Part shown: piece by piece, positions 1 through 8,641 of the stretch
How positions within the stretch are numbered: the stretch's first letter is position 1
How the letters are laid out: each line of letters begins with the position of its first letter
From: Streptomyces sp. MST-110588
GTDB taxonomy: Bacteria > Actinomycetota > Actinomycetes > Streptomycetales > Streptomycetaceae
Length of the DNA: 64,000 nucleotides
Reading direction: 5' to 3'
Assembly (NCBI RefSeq): GCF_022695595.1
Contig: NZ_CP074380.1
Span: 3,670,001-3,734,000, forward strand
The notes under the pieces: model-generated
What the model saw: only the letters and a program-made list of their open reading frames with translations
What the model was told of the DNA's origin: nothing
Databases searched by the model: none
Translations under genes and position numbers: made by a program

Positions 1-727
1 CGCCGGAGTCTCCCGTAGCGCGGTCTACCGCCGCTGGCCGTACAAGGACCTGTTCTTCAGCGATCTGCTGCGCGAGCTGGCCGGGGCCGCCGCCCCCGCC
101 GCCATCGCGGACGAGGCCGCGACCGAGCAGCTCAGGCGCTTCGCGCTGGAGCACCTGGACGGGTTCGAAACACCCGAGGCACGGCACGACCTCTTCGTCG
201 AACTGCTGCGCCGGGGCGCACAGCAGGACTTCGAGACGATCTACCGCTCCAAGGAATGGCGTACCTACCTGGCGCTGCACGCCACCTTCCTCGGACTGCC
301 GGACGGCGAGCTGCGTACCGACGTACAGCACGGCCTCGCCGCGTCCGAGCGCGCCTTCATCCACCGGATCGCCAGGTCGTACGAGGAGCTGGCGGCCCTT
401 CTGGGCTACCGGCTGCGCCCCGGGGCGGGCGCCACATTCGAGACCCTTGCCGGGCTGGTCAGCGCCACCATGCGCGGACTGGTGCTCACGGCGCTGTCCA
501 CACCCGACGTCGCGACCCGGACCACACCGGCCGGCCCCTTCGGCGCCCGGCACACGGACCGGTGGTCACAGCCCGCGCTGGGCATCGCCGGCCTCGCCTG
601 CGCGTTCCTGGAGCCCGATCTCACGATCGAGTGGAACCAGGAGCGGTTCGCGAAGGTCCGCGCCGCGCTGGAGGGCGGAAGCCGGCCGGCGACCGGGGCG
701 GGACGCAGGCGCGCAGCCGACGGCTGA
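1..727 (+). CDS. TetR-family regulator, C-terminal part (cut by window start)
   Basis: The reading frame is open from base 2 and ends in TGA at 725-727. The first visible residues, GVSRSAVYRRWPYKDLFF, match the recognition-helix end of a TetR N-terminal helix-turn-helix (S-x-x-xxYRRWP-K-LF), so roughly the first 30-40 residues lie outside the window. The remaining about 200 residues are the all-helical ligand-binding/dimerisation domain. The ligand and target are unknown. The last 107 bp overlap the 3' end of the convergent membrane-protein gene. Confidence 0.8.
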   Translation, partial: AGVSRSAVYRRWPYKDLFFSDLLRELAGAAAPAAIADEAATEQLRRFALEHLDGFETPEARHDLFVELLRRGAQQDFETIYRSKEWRTYLALHATFLGLPDGELRTDVQHGLAASERAFIHRIARSYEELAALLGYRLRPGAGATFETLAGLVSATMRGLVLTALSTPDVATRTTPAGPFGARHTDRWSQPALGIAGLACAFLEPDLTIEWNQERFAKVRAALEGGSRPATGAGRRRAADG

Positions 728-1331
728 CGGCGGCGGCGTGGACGCTCGCCACGACCAGGCACACGACGGTGACGGCCACGGCCGCGCCGATCGCCACGGC
801 GGTCCGCGCGGGGCTCGCCGGGCCCCCGGCCAGCAGCACAGTCACCGCCGTACCGCCTGCCAGGGCGACCCCGCACAGCACCCAGAGGAGGAAGACGTAC
901 TGCGCACGGCGGGGGCCCGGACCCGCGCCCGGTACGTGTCCTTGTACGGGACCGGCTCCCCGTACCACCGGGCCGCGGGCGGGGGCGCGGGCGGGGTCAG
1001 GGGCCGGCGCCTTGCCGTACAGCGCCGCCCAGCGCCGCTCCTCCTCCCGCTGTTCGCGCACGCGGCGGTCCAGGGCCAGTACGAGCAGTACCCCGGCCGC
1101 CACCGCGCCCGCCCCCGCCACGGCGCCGACGGCACTCCAGGGCACCGGCAGGAGCAGCACCACGGCGACCAGCGCGAGCGTTCCCCAGCCGGTCAGACAG
1201 GCAAGGGCCGTCAGCCGCCGGGAGAGGGGCCGGTCGGCCCCGGCGCGTACGTCCAGTGCCGCGGGCAGGTACCAGACACAGCCGGACGCGCACAGCACCC
1301 CGGCCCCCAGGGCGAAGACCGCGTGGGACAT
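621..1331 (-). CDS. hypothetical four-helix membrane protein
   Basis: This encodes 236 residues that I do not recognise. Hydrophobic stretches near residues 3-25, 42-85, 143-170 and 178-200 suggest four or five membrane helices. A basic/acidic segment (RRVREQREEERRW) sits between the second and third groups. The gene lies 60 bp downstream of ctaD on the same strand and could be cotranscribed with it. Its final 107 bp run into the convergent TetR gene, so the Pro/Arg-rich C-terminus may be little constrained. A membrane accessory protein linked to the respiratory gene is possible but unproven. Confidence 0.55.
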   Translation of the reverse strand: MSHAVFALGAGVLCASGCVWYLPAALDVRAGADRPLSRRLTALACLTGWGTLALVAVVLLLPVPWSAVGAVAGAGAVAAGVLLVLALDRRVREQREEERRWAALYGKAPAPDPARAPARGPVVRGAGPVQGHVPGAGPGPRRAQYVFLLWVLCGVALAGGTAVTVLLAGGPASPARTAVAIGAAVAVTVVCLVVASVHAAAVSRRLRACVPPRSPAGFRPPARRGPSRTAPGSTRS

Positions 1332-1391
1332 GGCTTCCTCCTCGTACTTCTCGTGCTTCTCGTACTCCCCGTGCTTCCCGTGCTCCTGGTC

Positions 1392-3269
1392 TCAGCGGTC
1401 CGTCGCCGCCGCGAGCTCCCGGTCGGCCGGGCCCGCCGGCGCCGCCTCGATGGCGGCGATCTCCGGGTAGTGCAGGTCGAAGGCCGGGGATTCGCTGCGT
1501 ATACGGGGCAGCGAGACGAAGTTGTGCCGGGGCGGCGGGCAGGAGGTAGCCCACTCCAGCGATCGCCCGTACCCCCACGGGTCGTCGGCCTGGACGGTCT
1601 CGCCGTACTTGGCGGTCTTCCAGACGTTGTAGAAGAACGGCAGGAAGGACATGCCCAGGAGGAATGAGCCCATGGTGGAGAGGGTGTTGAGCGTGGTGAA
1701 GCCGTCGGCGGCCAGATAGTCGGGGATGCGCCGGACCATGCCCTGCGCACCCAGCCAGTGCTGTACGAGGAAGGTCAGGTGGAAACCGACTGTCAGCGTC
1801 CAGAACGTGATCTTGCCGAGCCGTTCGTCCAGCATCTTGCCGGTGAACTTCGGCCACCAGAAGTGGAAGCCGGCGAACATCGCGTAAACGACCGTACCGA
1901 AGAGCGTGTAGTGGAAGTGCGCGACGACGAAGTAGGAATCGGAGGTGTGGAAGTCCATCGGCGGCGAGGCCAGGATCACGCCGGTCAGACCGCCGAAGAC
2001 GAAGGTGACCAGGAAGCCGGTGGCCCACAGCATCGGCGTCTCGAAGGACAGCGAGCCCTTCCACATCGTGCCGATCCAGTTGAAGAACTTCACGCCCGTC
2101 GGCACCGCGATCAGGAAGGTCATGAAGGAGAAGAACGGCAGCAGGACGCCGCCCGTGACGTACATGTGGTGCGCCCACACCGTCACCGACAGACCCGCGA
2201 TGGAGATCGTCGCGGCGATCAGTCCCCAGTAACCGAACAGCGGCTTGCGGGAGAAGACCGGGATGACCTCGGAGACGATCCCGAAGAACGGCAGCGCCAG
2301 GACGTACACCTCGGGGTGGCCGAAGAACCAGAACAGGTGCTGCCACAGCAGCGCGCCGCCGTTGGCCGGATCGAAGATCTGCGAGCCGAATTTGCGGTCG
2401 CACTCCAGCGCCAGCAGCGCGGCGGCCAGCACCGGGAAGACCAGCAGGATGAGCAGCGCGGTCAGCAGCACGTTCCAGGTGAAGATCGGCATCCGGAACA
2501 TCGTCATGCCGGGCGCGCGCATGCAGATGATGGTGGTGATGAAGTTGACGGCACCCAGGATGGAGCCGAAACCGGAGAGCGCCACACCCATGATCCACAT
2601 GTCGGCGCCGACGCCGGGTGAATGCACGGCGTCCGACAGCGGCGCGTACGCGAACCAGCCGAAGTCGGCCGCCCCTTGGGGCGTGAGGAAGCCCGCCGCG
2701 GCGATCAGCGAGCCGAACAGGAACAGCCAGTAGGACAGCATGTTCAGCCGCGGGAAGGCCACGTCCGGCGCGCCGATCTGCAACGGCATCAGCCAGTTCG
2801 CGAAGCCGGTGAACAGCGGCATGGCGAACAGCAGCAGCATCACCGAGCCATGCATGGTGAACGCCTGGTTGAACTGCTCGTTCGACATGATCTGCAGTCC
2901 CGGGCGGGCCAGTTCGGCGCGCATCAGGAGCGCCATCAGGCCGCCGACGAGGAAGAAGACGAACGCGGTGACGAGATAGAGCGTCCCGATCTTCTTGTGG
3001 TCGGTGGTCGTCAGCCAGTCCACGGGGAGACGGCGGCTGGTGGGGCGGGGGGCCGCGTCCTCGCCGTTCCGATCGATCCGACCGACGCGATCGGCGGTGC
3101 CGTCAGCCCCACCGGACCCACCGACCTTACCGACCCCACTGGTCCCGCCGACTCCACCAACCTCACCGGTTCCACGATCTCCCGACACCGCGCTCGACCG
3201 TTCGGGTTCCGGGCCCGCTCCCGGGCCTTCGGCCCGCCTGCCTTCCGTGTTCGTACCCAATCCGTCCAC
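1392..3269 (-). CDS. ctaD: cytochrome c oxidase subunit I (aa3 type)
   Basis: This is the catalytic subunit of the aa3 terminal oxidase. It reduces O2 to water at the haem a3-CuB centre in the cytoplasmic membrane. All hallmark ligands are visible: MHGSVM (haem a His), [10 protein letters not shown] (CuB His with the cross-linked Tyr), HHMY (CuB) and HFHYTLFG (haem a3 and haem a). I chose the GTG at 3269 because a GGTGGAGGG ribosome site lies about 9 nt upstream; this gives 625 aa. The conserved domain begins near residue 85 ([13 protein letters not shown]). The first 80 residues are a Gly/Thr/Val-rich tract built from 9-12 bp DNA repeats, longer than usual for the family. Subunits II and III are not nearby, so this may be one of two ctaD copies. 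Confidence 0.93.
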   Translation of the reverse strand: MDGLGTNTEGRRAEGPGAGPEPERSSAVSGDRGTGEVGGVGGTSGVGKVGGSGGADGTADRVGRIDRNGEDAAPRPTSRRLPVDWLTTTDHKKIGTLYLVTAFVFFLVGGLMALLMRAELARPGLQIMSNEQFNQAFTMHGSVMLLLFAMPLFTGFANWLMPLQIGAPDVAFPRLNMLSYWLFLFGSLIAAAGFLTPQGAADFGWFAYAPLSDAVHSPGVGADMWIMGVALSGFGSILGAVNFITTIICMRAPGMTMFRMPIFTWNVLLTALLILLVFPVLAAALLALECDRKFGSQIFDPANGGALLWQHLFWFFGHPEVYVLALPFFGIVSEVIPVFSRKPLFGYWGLIAATISIAGLSVTVWAHHMYVTGGVLLPFFSFMTFLIAVPTGVKFFNWIGTMWKGSLSFETPMLWATGFLVTFVFGGLTGVILASPPMDFHTSDSYFVVAHFHYTLFGTVVYAMFAGFHFWWPKFTGKMLDERLGKITFWTLTVGFHLTFLVQHWLGAQGMVRRIPDYLAADGFTTLNTLSTMGSFLLGMSFLPFFYNVWKTAKYGETVQADDPWGYGRSLEWATSCPPPRHNFVSLPRIRSESPAFDLHYPEIAAIEAAPAGPADRELAAATDR

Positions 3270-3433
3270 CGGGCCGCGCCCTCCACCTCTGTACGTGTTC
3301 CGCAGGGCCGGGAAGAGCCTTGAGACCACGGGGGAGGTGTACCGGCTCTTCCCGGCGGCCCCAGCATCAGCGGTGGACCACACCGGAAACAGGGCCGAAC
3401 AGTCCCTGCCCTGGACCCCGTCCTGGCCCCTGC

Positions 3434-3452
3434 CCGGGACCAGAGGTCCCGG
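3434..3452. promoter_or_regulatory. perfect inverted repeat upstream of ctaD
   Basis: An 8-3-8 perfect palindrome, CCGGGACC-AGA-GGTCCCGG, lies 165 bp upstream of the ctaD start. It resembles the GGGAC...GTCCC half sites of DevR/DosR-type regulators but has one extra central base. It could equally be a hairpin. A DevR-like regulator is encoded at 4849-5886. Confidence 0.35.
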
Positions 3453-3533
3453 CGGGGACGGCAGGGGCTTGTGCCCCCCGTCGTACCCTCCTGACCAGCT
3501 ATCAGGCCCGGGAGCAGGAGCAGTCAGCCATCC

Positions 3534-3773
3534 ATGTCCAGCACAGCCAATGACCGAAGTTCGGCCCACCGGCCGCCGTTACAGGTCCCCGACCCGGACC
3601 GGACGCACAGCGCCCTCGACGCCGTCACGGCCCCCGGCCACGGCCTCGAATCCCCACAACCCCCACGACCTCCACAACCACCACGACCTGACAACCAACG
3701 ACTCTCCTCCCTCGACATGACGCTGCAGAGCGCGGCACAGCTCATCGACCGCACCGAGGCGGTGACGGCGTGA
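3534..3773 (+). CDS. small hypothetical protein coupled to the GNAT gene
   Basis: A 79-codon ATG frame whose TGA overlaps the GTG start of the downstream GNAT gene (GTGA, 4-nt overlap), which suggests translational coupling. The N-terminal half is Pro/Arg-rich. The C-terminal 22 residues ([20 protein letters not shown]) look like an ordinary amphipathic helix. The ribosome site (GGAGCAGGAG) is about 14 nt from the ATG, further than ideal. I do not recognise the product, and the frame could be fortuitous. Confidence 0.4.
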   Translation: MSSTANDRSSAHRPPLQVPDPDRTHSALDAVTAPGHGLESPQPPRPPQPPRPDNQRLSSLDMTLQSAAQLIDRTEAVTA

Positions 3774-4288
3774 TCCCCCTTACGGCCCGGACCATCGGCA
3801 CCAGACGGCTGGACCTGCTGCCGCTGCACGTCGAGCACGCCGAGGAGATGGCTGCCGTGCTGTCCGACCCGGCTCTGCACACCTTCATCGGCGGTACTCC
3901 GGACACCCCGCAAGCCCTGCGCTCGCGCTACCGGCGCATCTCCGCGGGCTCTCCCGATCCGGCCGTCTCCTGGCTGAACTGGGTGATCAGCCTTCGTAAC
4001 GAGTCCTGCCTGACAGGTACCGTGCAGGCGACGATCAGCCCCTCCGGCCATGGCCCCGTGGCCGAGGTCGCCTGGGTGGTGGGTTCCCCGTGGCAGGGGA
4101 GAGGCAACGCCACCGAAGCGGCCCGAGGACTCGTCGACTGGCTCAGCCGACAGCCGGTGCACACCGTCATCGCCCACATCCACCCCGAACACCGGGCATC
4201 CGCCGCCGTCGCCACCGCCGCCGGACTCACACCCACCGCCGAATGCCACGACGGCGAACTCCGATGGCACCGACACATCAGCCGATAG
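3770..4288 (+). CDS. GNAT-family N-acetyltransferase
   Basis: A 172-residue protein of the RimJ/RimL-like branch of the GNAT superfamily, which transfers acetyl from acetyl-CoA to an amino group. It begins with the typical RLDLLPL strand. The acetyl-CoA loop reads VVGSPWQGRGNATEA near residues 103-117 (Q/RxxGxG/A type), followed by the VIAHIHPEHRASAAVA strand-helix that places the small-molecule or peptide acceptor. The GTG start overlaps the stop of the preceding small frame. The substrate cannot be predicted. Confidence 0.8.
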   Translation: MIPLTARTIGTRRLDLLPLHVEHAEEMAAVLSDPALHTFIGGTPDTPQALRSRYRRISAGSPDPAVSWLNWVISLRNESCLTGTVQATISPSGHGPVAEVAWVVGSPWQGRGNATEAARGLVDWLSRQPVHTVIAHIHPEHRASAAVATAAGLTPTAECHDGELRWHRHISR

Positions 4289-4323
4289 CCCCAACGACCC
4301 CCAGCCCTTGACCACCACTCCCC

Positions 4324-4841
4324 ACGCCGCGAGCACCGCTCCACACCGCGAGCACCGCCCCATGCCGTGAGCACCGCTCTCATCCCGAACTCCGGGTCTC
4401 ATGGAGGAACGGCGCTCCGCACGGTGAGCACTGCTCCGAACGGTGAGCACCACAACGGCGCGTGGCGCGTGGTGCTTCGTACGGTGAGCACCGCCCCGTA
4501 TGGAGAGCAGTGCTCGCCATCGAGAGCACTGCTCACAACCGAGAGCAGCGCACAGAACAGGAAGCGGTGCTCAGAACAGCGAACGGTGCTCATCTCGGAG
4601 AGCGGCGCTCAGCACGGAGAGCAGTCATAAGGTTGGCGTTCAGCGCTCCGTATTGTGAGCACTGCTCCATATCGTGAGCGTCGCTCTGTAACGCGAACCC
4701 CGCTCCGCGCGGAGAGCACTGCTCCAGTCCGCGAACGCCGCTCCGTACCGCGAGCCCCGCTCCGCCCGGAGAGCGCTGCTCCGTGCCGCGAACACCGCTC
4801 CATACCGTGAACGCCGCTCCGCGCGGAGAGCACTGCTCTGC
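4324..4841. repeat. degenerate 19-nt palindromic tandem array (about 27 units)
   Basis: From 4481 to 4841 the sequence divides exactly into 19 consecutive 19-nt units. A further three clean units lie at 4324-4380 and one at 4421-4439, with irregular 40-41 nt stretches between them. The consensus is near ACCGTGAGCACTGCTCCGT. Its core, GAGCA-C-TGCTC, is a 5-1-5 palindrome, perfect in several copies. Because 19 is not a multiple of three, the array is not built as a coding repeat. It fills the space between two convergent genes, a GNAT gene and a response regulator. Confidence 0.9.
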
Positions 4842-4848
4842 GGCGGCG

Positions 4849-5886
4849 TCAGGCCAGGCCGCGGCGGGGCTTTTGGTCTCGTACTCGGCCGGCGATTACT
4901 GCGGCCTGGACGCGGCGGCCTACGCCCAGTTTGGAGAGGATCGAGGAGATACGATTTTTCACCGTCTTCTCCGCCAGGAACAGTCGGTCGGCGATCTGAC
5001 GGTTAGTCAGGCCTTCGCCGATCAGGTCCAGGATCTGCCGTTCGCGGGGTGAGAGGCGTTCGAGTTGCGATTCCTCGGAGTCCGGTGCGGCGTCCGGACG
5101 CTGCGCGTCCTGGGGGCCGCGCAGGCGGGCCATGACCCGTGCGGCCGTACGCGGGTCCAGGGTCGACTTGCCGGTGGCGACCGTGCGGACGGCGGTCACC
5201 AGGTCCGAGCCGTTGATCTGCTTGAGCACATAGCCCGCCGCGCCCGCCATGATGGCGTCGAAGAGTGCTTCGTCGTCGTCGAAGGACGTCAGCATCAGAC
5301 AGGCCAGTTCCGGCATGCGGGCCCGCAGTTCGCGGCATACCCCGATGCCCTCGTGGTCGCCGCCGCCTCCATGGTCCCCGAGGCGTACGTCGAGGACCGC
5401 CACGTGCGGCCGGGTGGCCGGCACCCGCGACAGGGCTTCCCGCGCCGTCGACGCCTCACCCACCACTTCGATGTCCTCTTCCGCTTCGAGGAGGTCGCGT
5501 ATCCCACGGCGTACCACTTCGTGGTCGTCGAGGATGAAGACCCGTAGCGGTGCGTCCGGCCCGGCGGCGGGCGACGCGGGCACGGTGTGCACGGCGGTGG
5601 CGGGTCCCGTACGGACGGGGTCGGAGCCTGGACGGACGCCGGACCCCGTACCGATCCCGGATCCCGTACGGATGCCGGGCCCCCCGCAAGCGCCTGGCCC
5701 CGTACGAGCGCCGGGTCCCGTCTGTGATCCGGGCCGCGCCGCGCGGACGGCCGGGCCGGCAGGCGCCGGGGGCACTGGGGGTACCCCCGGGCCCGCGGGC
5801 ACGCCCCGCGCCGGCGGGCCGGCGGGTACGCGGGCCCCGGTGGACGCGGAGGCGCGGAAGGGTGGGGACGGGACGCGGTTGTCCAT
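4849..5886 (-). CDS. NarL/DevR-family response regulator with long repetitive N-terminus
   Basis: The receiver domain starts near residue 112 (LRVFILDDHEVVRRGI). The phospho-acceptor Asp is in AVLDVRLGD and the switch Thr/Lys positions are in LMLTSF and YVLKQ. A LuxR-type helix-turn-helix ends the protein (LSPRERQILDLIGEGLTNRQ). Sequence and linker resemble DevR/DosR-type hypoxia/NO regulators (OsdR in Streptomyces). The first about 110 residues are Pro/Gly-rich, with seven hexapeptide-like repeats (GARTGP, GIRTGS, GIGTGS and variants). This is absent from typical 220-aa family members, so an internal start is possible, though I see no good ribosome site for one. It is divergent from a globin-reductase, a plausible target. 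No partner kinase is visible. Confidence 0.85.
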   Translation of the reverse strand: MDNRVPSPPFRASASTGARVPAGPPARGVPAGPGVPPVPPAPAGPAVRAARPGSQTGPGARTGPGACGGPGIRTGSGIGTGSGVRPGSDPVRTGPATAVHTVPASPAAGPDAPLRVFILDDHEVVRRGIRDLLEAEEDIEVVGEASTAREALSRVPATRPHVAVLDVRLGDHGGGGDHEGIGVCRELRARMPELACLMLTSFDDDEALFDAIMAGAAGYVLKQINGSDLVTAVRTVATGKSTLDPRTAARVMARLRGPQDAQRPDAAPDSEESQLERLSPRERQILDLIGEGLTNRQIADRLFLAEKTVKNRISSILSKLGVGRRVQAAVIAGRVRDQKPRRGLA

Positions 5887-6053
5887 TCGGTGCTCGCTCT
5901 GTCTGGGCGGTACTCACTTCGCCGGGCCGGGTGTGCGCGGTACCGGTCCGCCGGAGGAAGCCGCCGGCGGCGGAACCCTTCAGCGGCGAATGCCGCCGGC
6001 CCTCCGGCGGAGGGAGTGTGTCCGGGAAACGTACGCGCCGTGACGCGTTGGTG

Positions 6054-6070
6054 CGGCCCGGACCGGGCCG
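6054..6070. promoter_or_regulatory. inverted repeat CGGCCCG-GAC-CGGGCCG
   Basis: A perfect 7-3-7 palindrome in the divergent intergenic region. It is either an operator or a structured 5' leader element; the sequence alone does not decide. Confidence 0.3.
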
Positions 6071-6164
6071 TTTCGTGGGCCCTGCCACGTGTCGCCGATC
6101 GTCGCAGGGCCGGGCTTTCGCCGGGCCGCGAACCTAACCAACACCCGTCGGCCGACGCCCCGGA

Positions 6165-6180
6165 AGGGCCGAACGGCCCT
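6165..6180. promoter_or_regulatory. palindrome with DevR-box geometry
   Basis: AGGGCCGAACGGCCCT is a perfect 7-2-7 palindrome. Its inner 14 bp (GGGCCGAACGGCCC) has the spacing of the DevR/DosR consensus GGGACTWWAGTCCC. It lies 125 bp upstream of the globin-reductase start and 279 bp from the response-regulator start. Regulation by that regulator is an inference. Confidence 0.4.
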
Positions 6181-6304
6181 GCTGGACAGGGCCGGACGGG
6201 CAACGGCACCGAGTGCCATACTCGCCCTCCCTGCCGTTGTCGGGGCGGCGGTACCGGCTCACGAGGCCGTTGCCGCCACCTCCCCGTATGAGGAGCCGCT
6301 GACC

Positions 6305-7681
6305 ATGAATGTTGTGGACGGGAAGTACCACGCGCTACTGGCTCGGCACGACGCGATGCGGCTGCGCCGGCAACTCCTGAACCCGAGCCAGGGGCCCGCA
6401 CAGAACCCCGCACAGAACTCCGTGCAGAGCTCCGGACAGGGCCCGGTGCAGAGTCCGGGGGAGGATACGAACGGCCCCGGCGCACCGGCCGGTTACCGCG
6501 CCGCGCCCAACACCCTCGCCACAGGTGCGGCCACGGCCTTCTACAAGGGGGCCGCGACCGACCAGCTCCTGATCACCCAGTCCCTCGATCTGGTCACCCC
6601 CTTCGAGGACTTGATCAGCCACCTCTACGACGCCATGTTCGAGCAGTGGCCCTACCTGCGGTCACTGTTCCCGGAGTCGATGGAGTTCCAGCGCAAGCAC
6701 CTCGCCGCCATCTTCTGGTACCTGATCGAAAACCTGCACCGCCCGGACGAGATCGCCACGGTCTTCTCCCGGCTCGGCCGGGACCACCGCAAGCTCGGTG
6801 TGCGGCCGGTGCACTACGAGGCGTTCGAGATGTCGCTGTGCCAGGCGCTGCGCCGCACCGCCGGCCCGCGCTGGCAGGACGCCACCGAGCAGGCATGGCT
6901 GCGGATGCTGCGGTTCGCCGTGGCCGCCATGGTCCAGGGCGCGGAAGCCTCCCTCGGCGAGCCCGCCGACTGGCAGGCCACGGTCACCTCGCACGAGCTG
7001 CGCCGCCCCGACCTGGCCGTGCTGCGCGTACAGCCTCACGAGCCCTACCCCTACCGGGCCGGGCAGTACACCTCGGTCGCCTCCCCGCTCCTCCCCCAGA
7101 CCTGGCGGCAGTACTCGCTGGCCTGCGCGCCACGGCCGGACGGCGAGCTGGAGCTCCACGTACGGCGGGCCGGCCGGGGCGGGCTGAGCGAGGCCCTGGT
7201 GACCCGTACGCAGCCCGGCGACACGCTGCGCCTGGGCCCGGCCGGCGGCACGATGACACTCGACGAGGACGTCACGCGCGACCTGCTGCTGGTGGCGGGC
7301 GACACCGGCTGGGCCGCCGCCAAGGCCCTGCTGGAAGAGCTGTTCACCCATGGGGCGTACGGCCGCAGCGTGCACCTCTTCCTCGGTACGCGGGACACCT
7401 CCGGCCCGTACGACGCCGAGGTGCTGGCCGAACTGGAGCGCCGCCGCCCCTGGTTGCGGGTGGTGCCGGTGATCGGTACGGGCCCCGGGGCGGCCGGCTA
7501 CCGGGCGCTGGCCGAGGCCGTGTCCCAGCACGGCGACTGGTCCGAACACCTGGCGTACGTCAGCGGGCCGCCCGCACTGGTCGGCCCCACCGTGGCTCGT
7601 CTGGCCGCCACCCAGTTGCCCGCCGAGCGCATCCGTCACGACCCGCTGCCGGACGACCTCGCACCGGCGGTCCCGGTGTGA
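6305..7681 (+). CDS. globin-domain FAD/NAD(P) oxidoreductase (flavohaemoprotein-like)
   Basis: The start at 6305 has a GAGGAG site 9 nt upstream and gives 458 aa. A Gln/Pro-rich N-terminus of about 65 residues precedes a globin domain (roughly 70-215). The proximal haem His lies in RDHRKLGV and the helix ends in VHYEAFE. A ferredoxin-reductase module follows, with the FAD motif RQYS (WRQYSLAC) and the NAD site VAGDTGWAAAKALLEE. By homology with Hmp-type proteins it may detoxify NO to nitrate or act in microaerobic signalling. The 3' end of the FAD/NAD part is divergent from canonical Hmp. The neighbouring DevR-like regulator fits NO/hypoxia control. Confidence 0.85.
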   Translation: MNVVDGKYHALLARHDAMRLRRQLLNPSQGPAQNPAQNSVQSSGQGPVQSPGEDTNGPGAPAGYRAAPNTLATGAATAFYKGAATDQLLITQSLDLVTPFEDLISHLYDAMFEQWPYLRSLFPESMEFQRKHLAAIFWYLIENLHRPDEIATVFSRLGRDHRKLGVRPVHYEAFEMSLCQALRRTAGPRWQDATEQAWLRMLRFAVAAMVQGAEASLGEPADWQATVTSHELRRPDLAVLRVQPHEPYPYRAGQYTSVASPLLPQTWRQYSLACAPRPDGELELHVRRAGRGGLSEALVTRTQPGDTLRLGPAGGTMTLDEDVTRDLLLVAGDTGWAAAKALLEELFTHGAYGRSVHLFLGTRDTSGPYDAEVLAELERRRPWLRVVPVIGTGPGAAGYRALAEAVSQHGDWSEHLAYVSGPPALVGPTVARLAATQLPAERIRHDPLPDDLAPAVPV

Positions 7682-7786
7682 GGCCCCCGACCCGGCCCCG
7701 GCCCGTACACGGGACAGGCGCGCCGGAACAAGGGCATGCAGGGATAATCAGTGGCAAAACCACCGGGCCACTGAGACCATCGCCGC

Positions 7787-8548
7787 ATGTCACGCAGTTT
7801 CGAGGACCTGGTGGAAGAGGCCGAGACCGTCTCCGTGGAGGGCTGGGACTTCTCCTGGCTCGACGGCCGCGCCACCGAGCAGCGCCCTTCCTGGGGCTAC
7901 CAGCGTCTTATGAGCGACCGCCTGGCGCAGGCGTCCGCCGCGCTGGACATCCAGACGGGCGGTGGTGAGGTTCTCGCCGGCGCGCCGAAGCTGCCCCCGG
8001 TGATGGTGGCCACGGAATCCTGGCCACCCAATGTGGCCAAGGCCACCCGGCTGCTGCACCCGCGCGGCGCGGCCGTTGTCGCGGACGCCGACGAACCGCC
8101 GCTGCCGTTCGCCGACGGGGCCTTCGACCTGGTGACCAGCCGGCACCCGGCGACCGTCTGGTGGCAGGAGATCACCCGGGTGCTCCAGGGCGGCGGAACG
8201 TATCTCTCCCAGCAGGTCGGGCACTCCAGCGTCTTCGAGCTGGTCGAGTACTTCCTCGGGCCGCAGCCCGAACACGTACGGCGTTCACGTCACCCCGACG
8301 ACGCCCGCGCACAGGCCGAGGCCGCCGGGCTGGAGGTCCTTGACCTGCGTTTCGAGTCCCTGCGTACGGAGTTCTTCGACATCGGCGCGGTGATCTACTT
8401 CCTGCGGAAGGTGATCTGGATGGTGCCCGGCTTCACCGTCGAGGAGTACCGGGGCCCACTGCGGGAGCTGCATGAACGGATCCAGGACGAGGGCCCCTTC
8501 GTCGCCCACGCGACGCGCTACCTGATCGAGGCCCGCAAACCCGCCTGA
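7787..8548 (+). CDS. class I SAM-dependent methyltransferase
   Basis: A 253-residue methyltransferase-like protein. The acidic post-I/motif-II region (VVADADEPPLPFADGAFDLVTSR) and the later strand (GGTYLSQQVG) fit the Rossmann fold of Methyltransf_11-like enzymes. The glycine loop of motif I is poorly preserved (VMVATESWPPN), as in many actinobacterial relatives. A conserved C-terminal segment (YFLRKVIWMVPGF) probably closes the substrate pocket. It sits 105 bp after the globin-reductase gene on the same strand, with no strong ribosome site. The substrate is unknown. Confidence 0.75.
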   Translation: MSRSFEDLVEEAETVSVEGWDFSWLDGRATEQRPSWGYQRLMSDRLAQASAALDIQTGGGEVLAGAPKLPPVMVATESWPPNVAKATRLLHPRGAAVVADADEPPLPFADGAFDLVTSRHPATVWWQEITRVLQGGGTYLSQQVGHSSVFELVEYFLGPQPEHVRRSRHPDDARAQAEAAGLEVLDLRFESLRTEFFDIGAVIYFLRKVIWMVPGFTVEEYRGPLRELHERIQDEGPFVAHATRYLIEARKPA

Positions 8549-8641
8549 CTCTGTGCCCCGGCCGTTCCCCCGCGCCACCTCCGGCCGTTTCCGGCGCCGT
8601 CCGCGGCCGTTCCCGACGCCGCCCCCGGCCCCGTTCCCGGC

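Larger units (their letters stand above)
5887..6304. other. divergent intergenic region, response regulator / globin reductase
   Basis: 418 bp without a convincing gene. It holds several GC-rich inverted repeats, including the two listed separately at 6054-6070 and 6165-6180. It must contain the promoters of both divergent genes; no clear -10/-35 pair stands out. Confidence 0.6.

Noticed and set aside
4367..4833. Several short frames on both strands inside the 19-nt array
   Set aside because: They are created by the tandem repeat lacking stops; the period of 19 rotates the frame and no ribosome site or conserved domain is seen.
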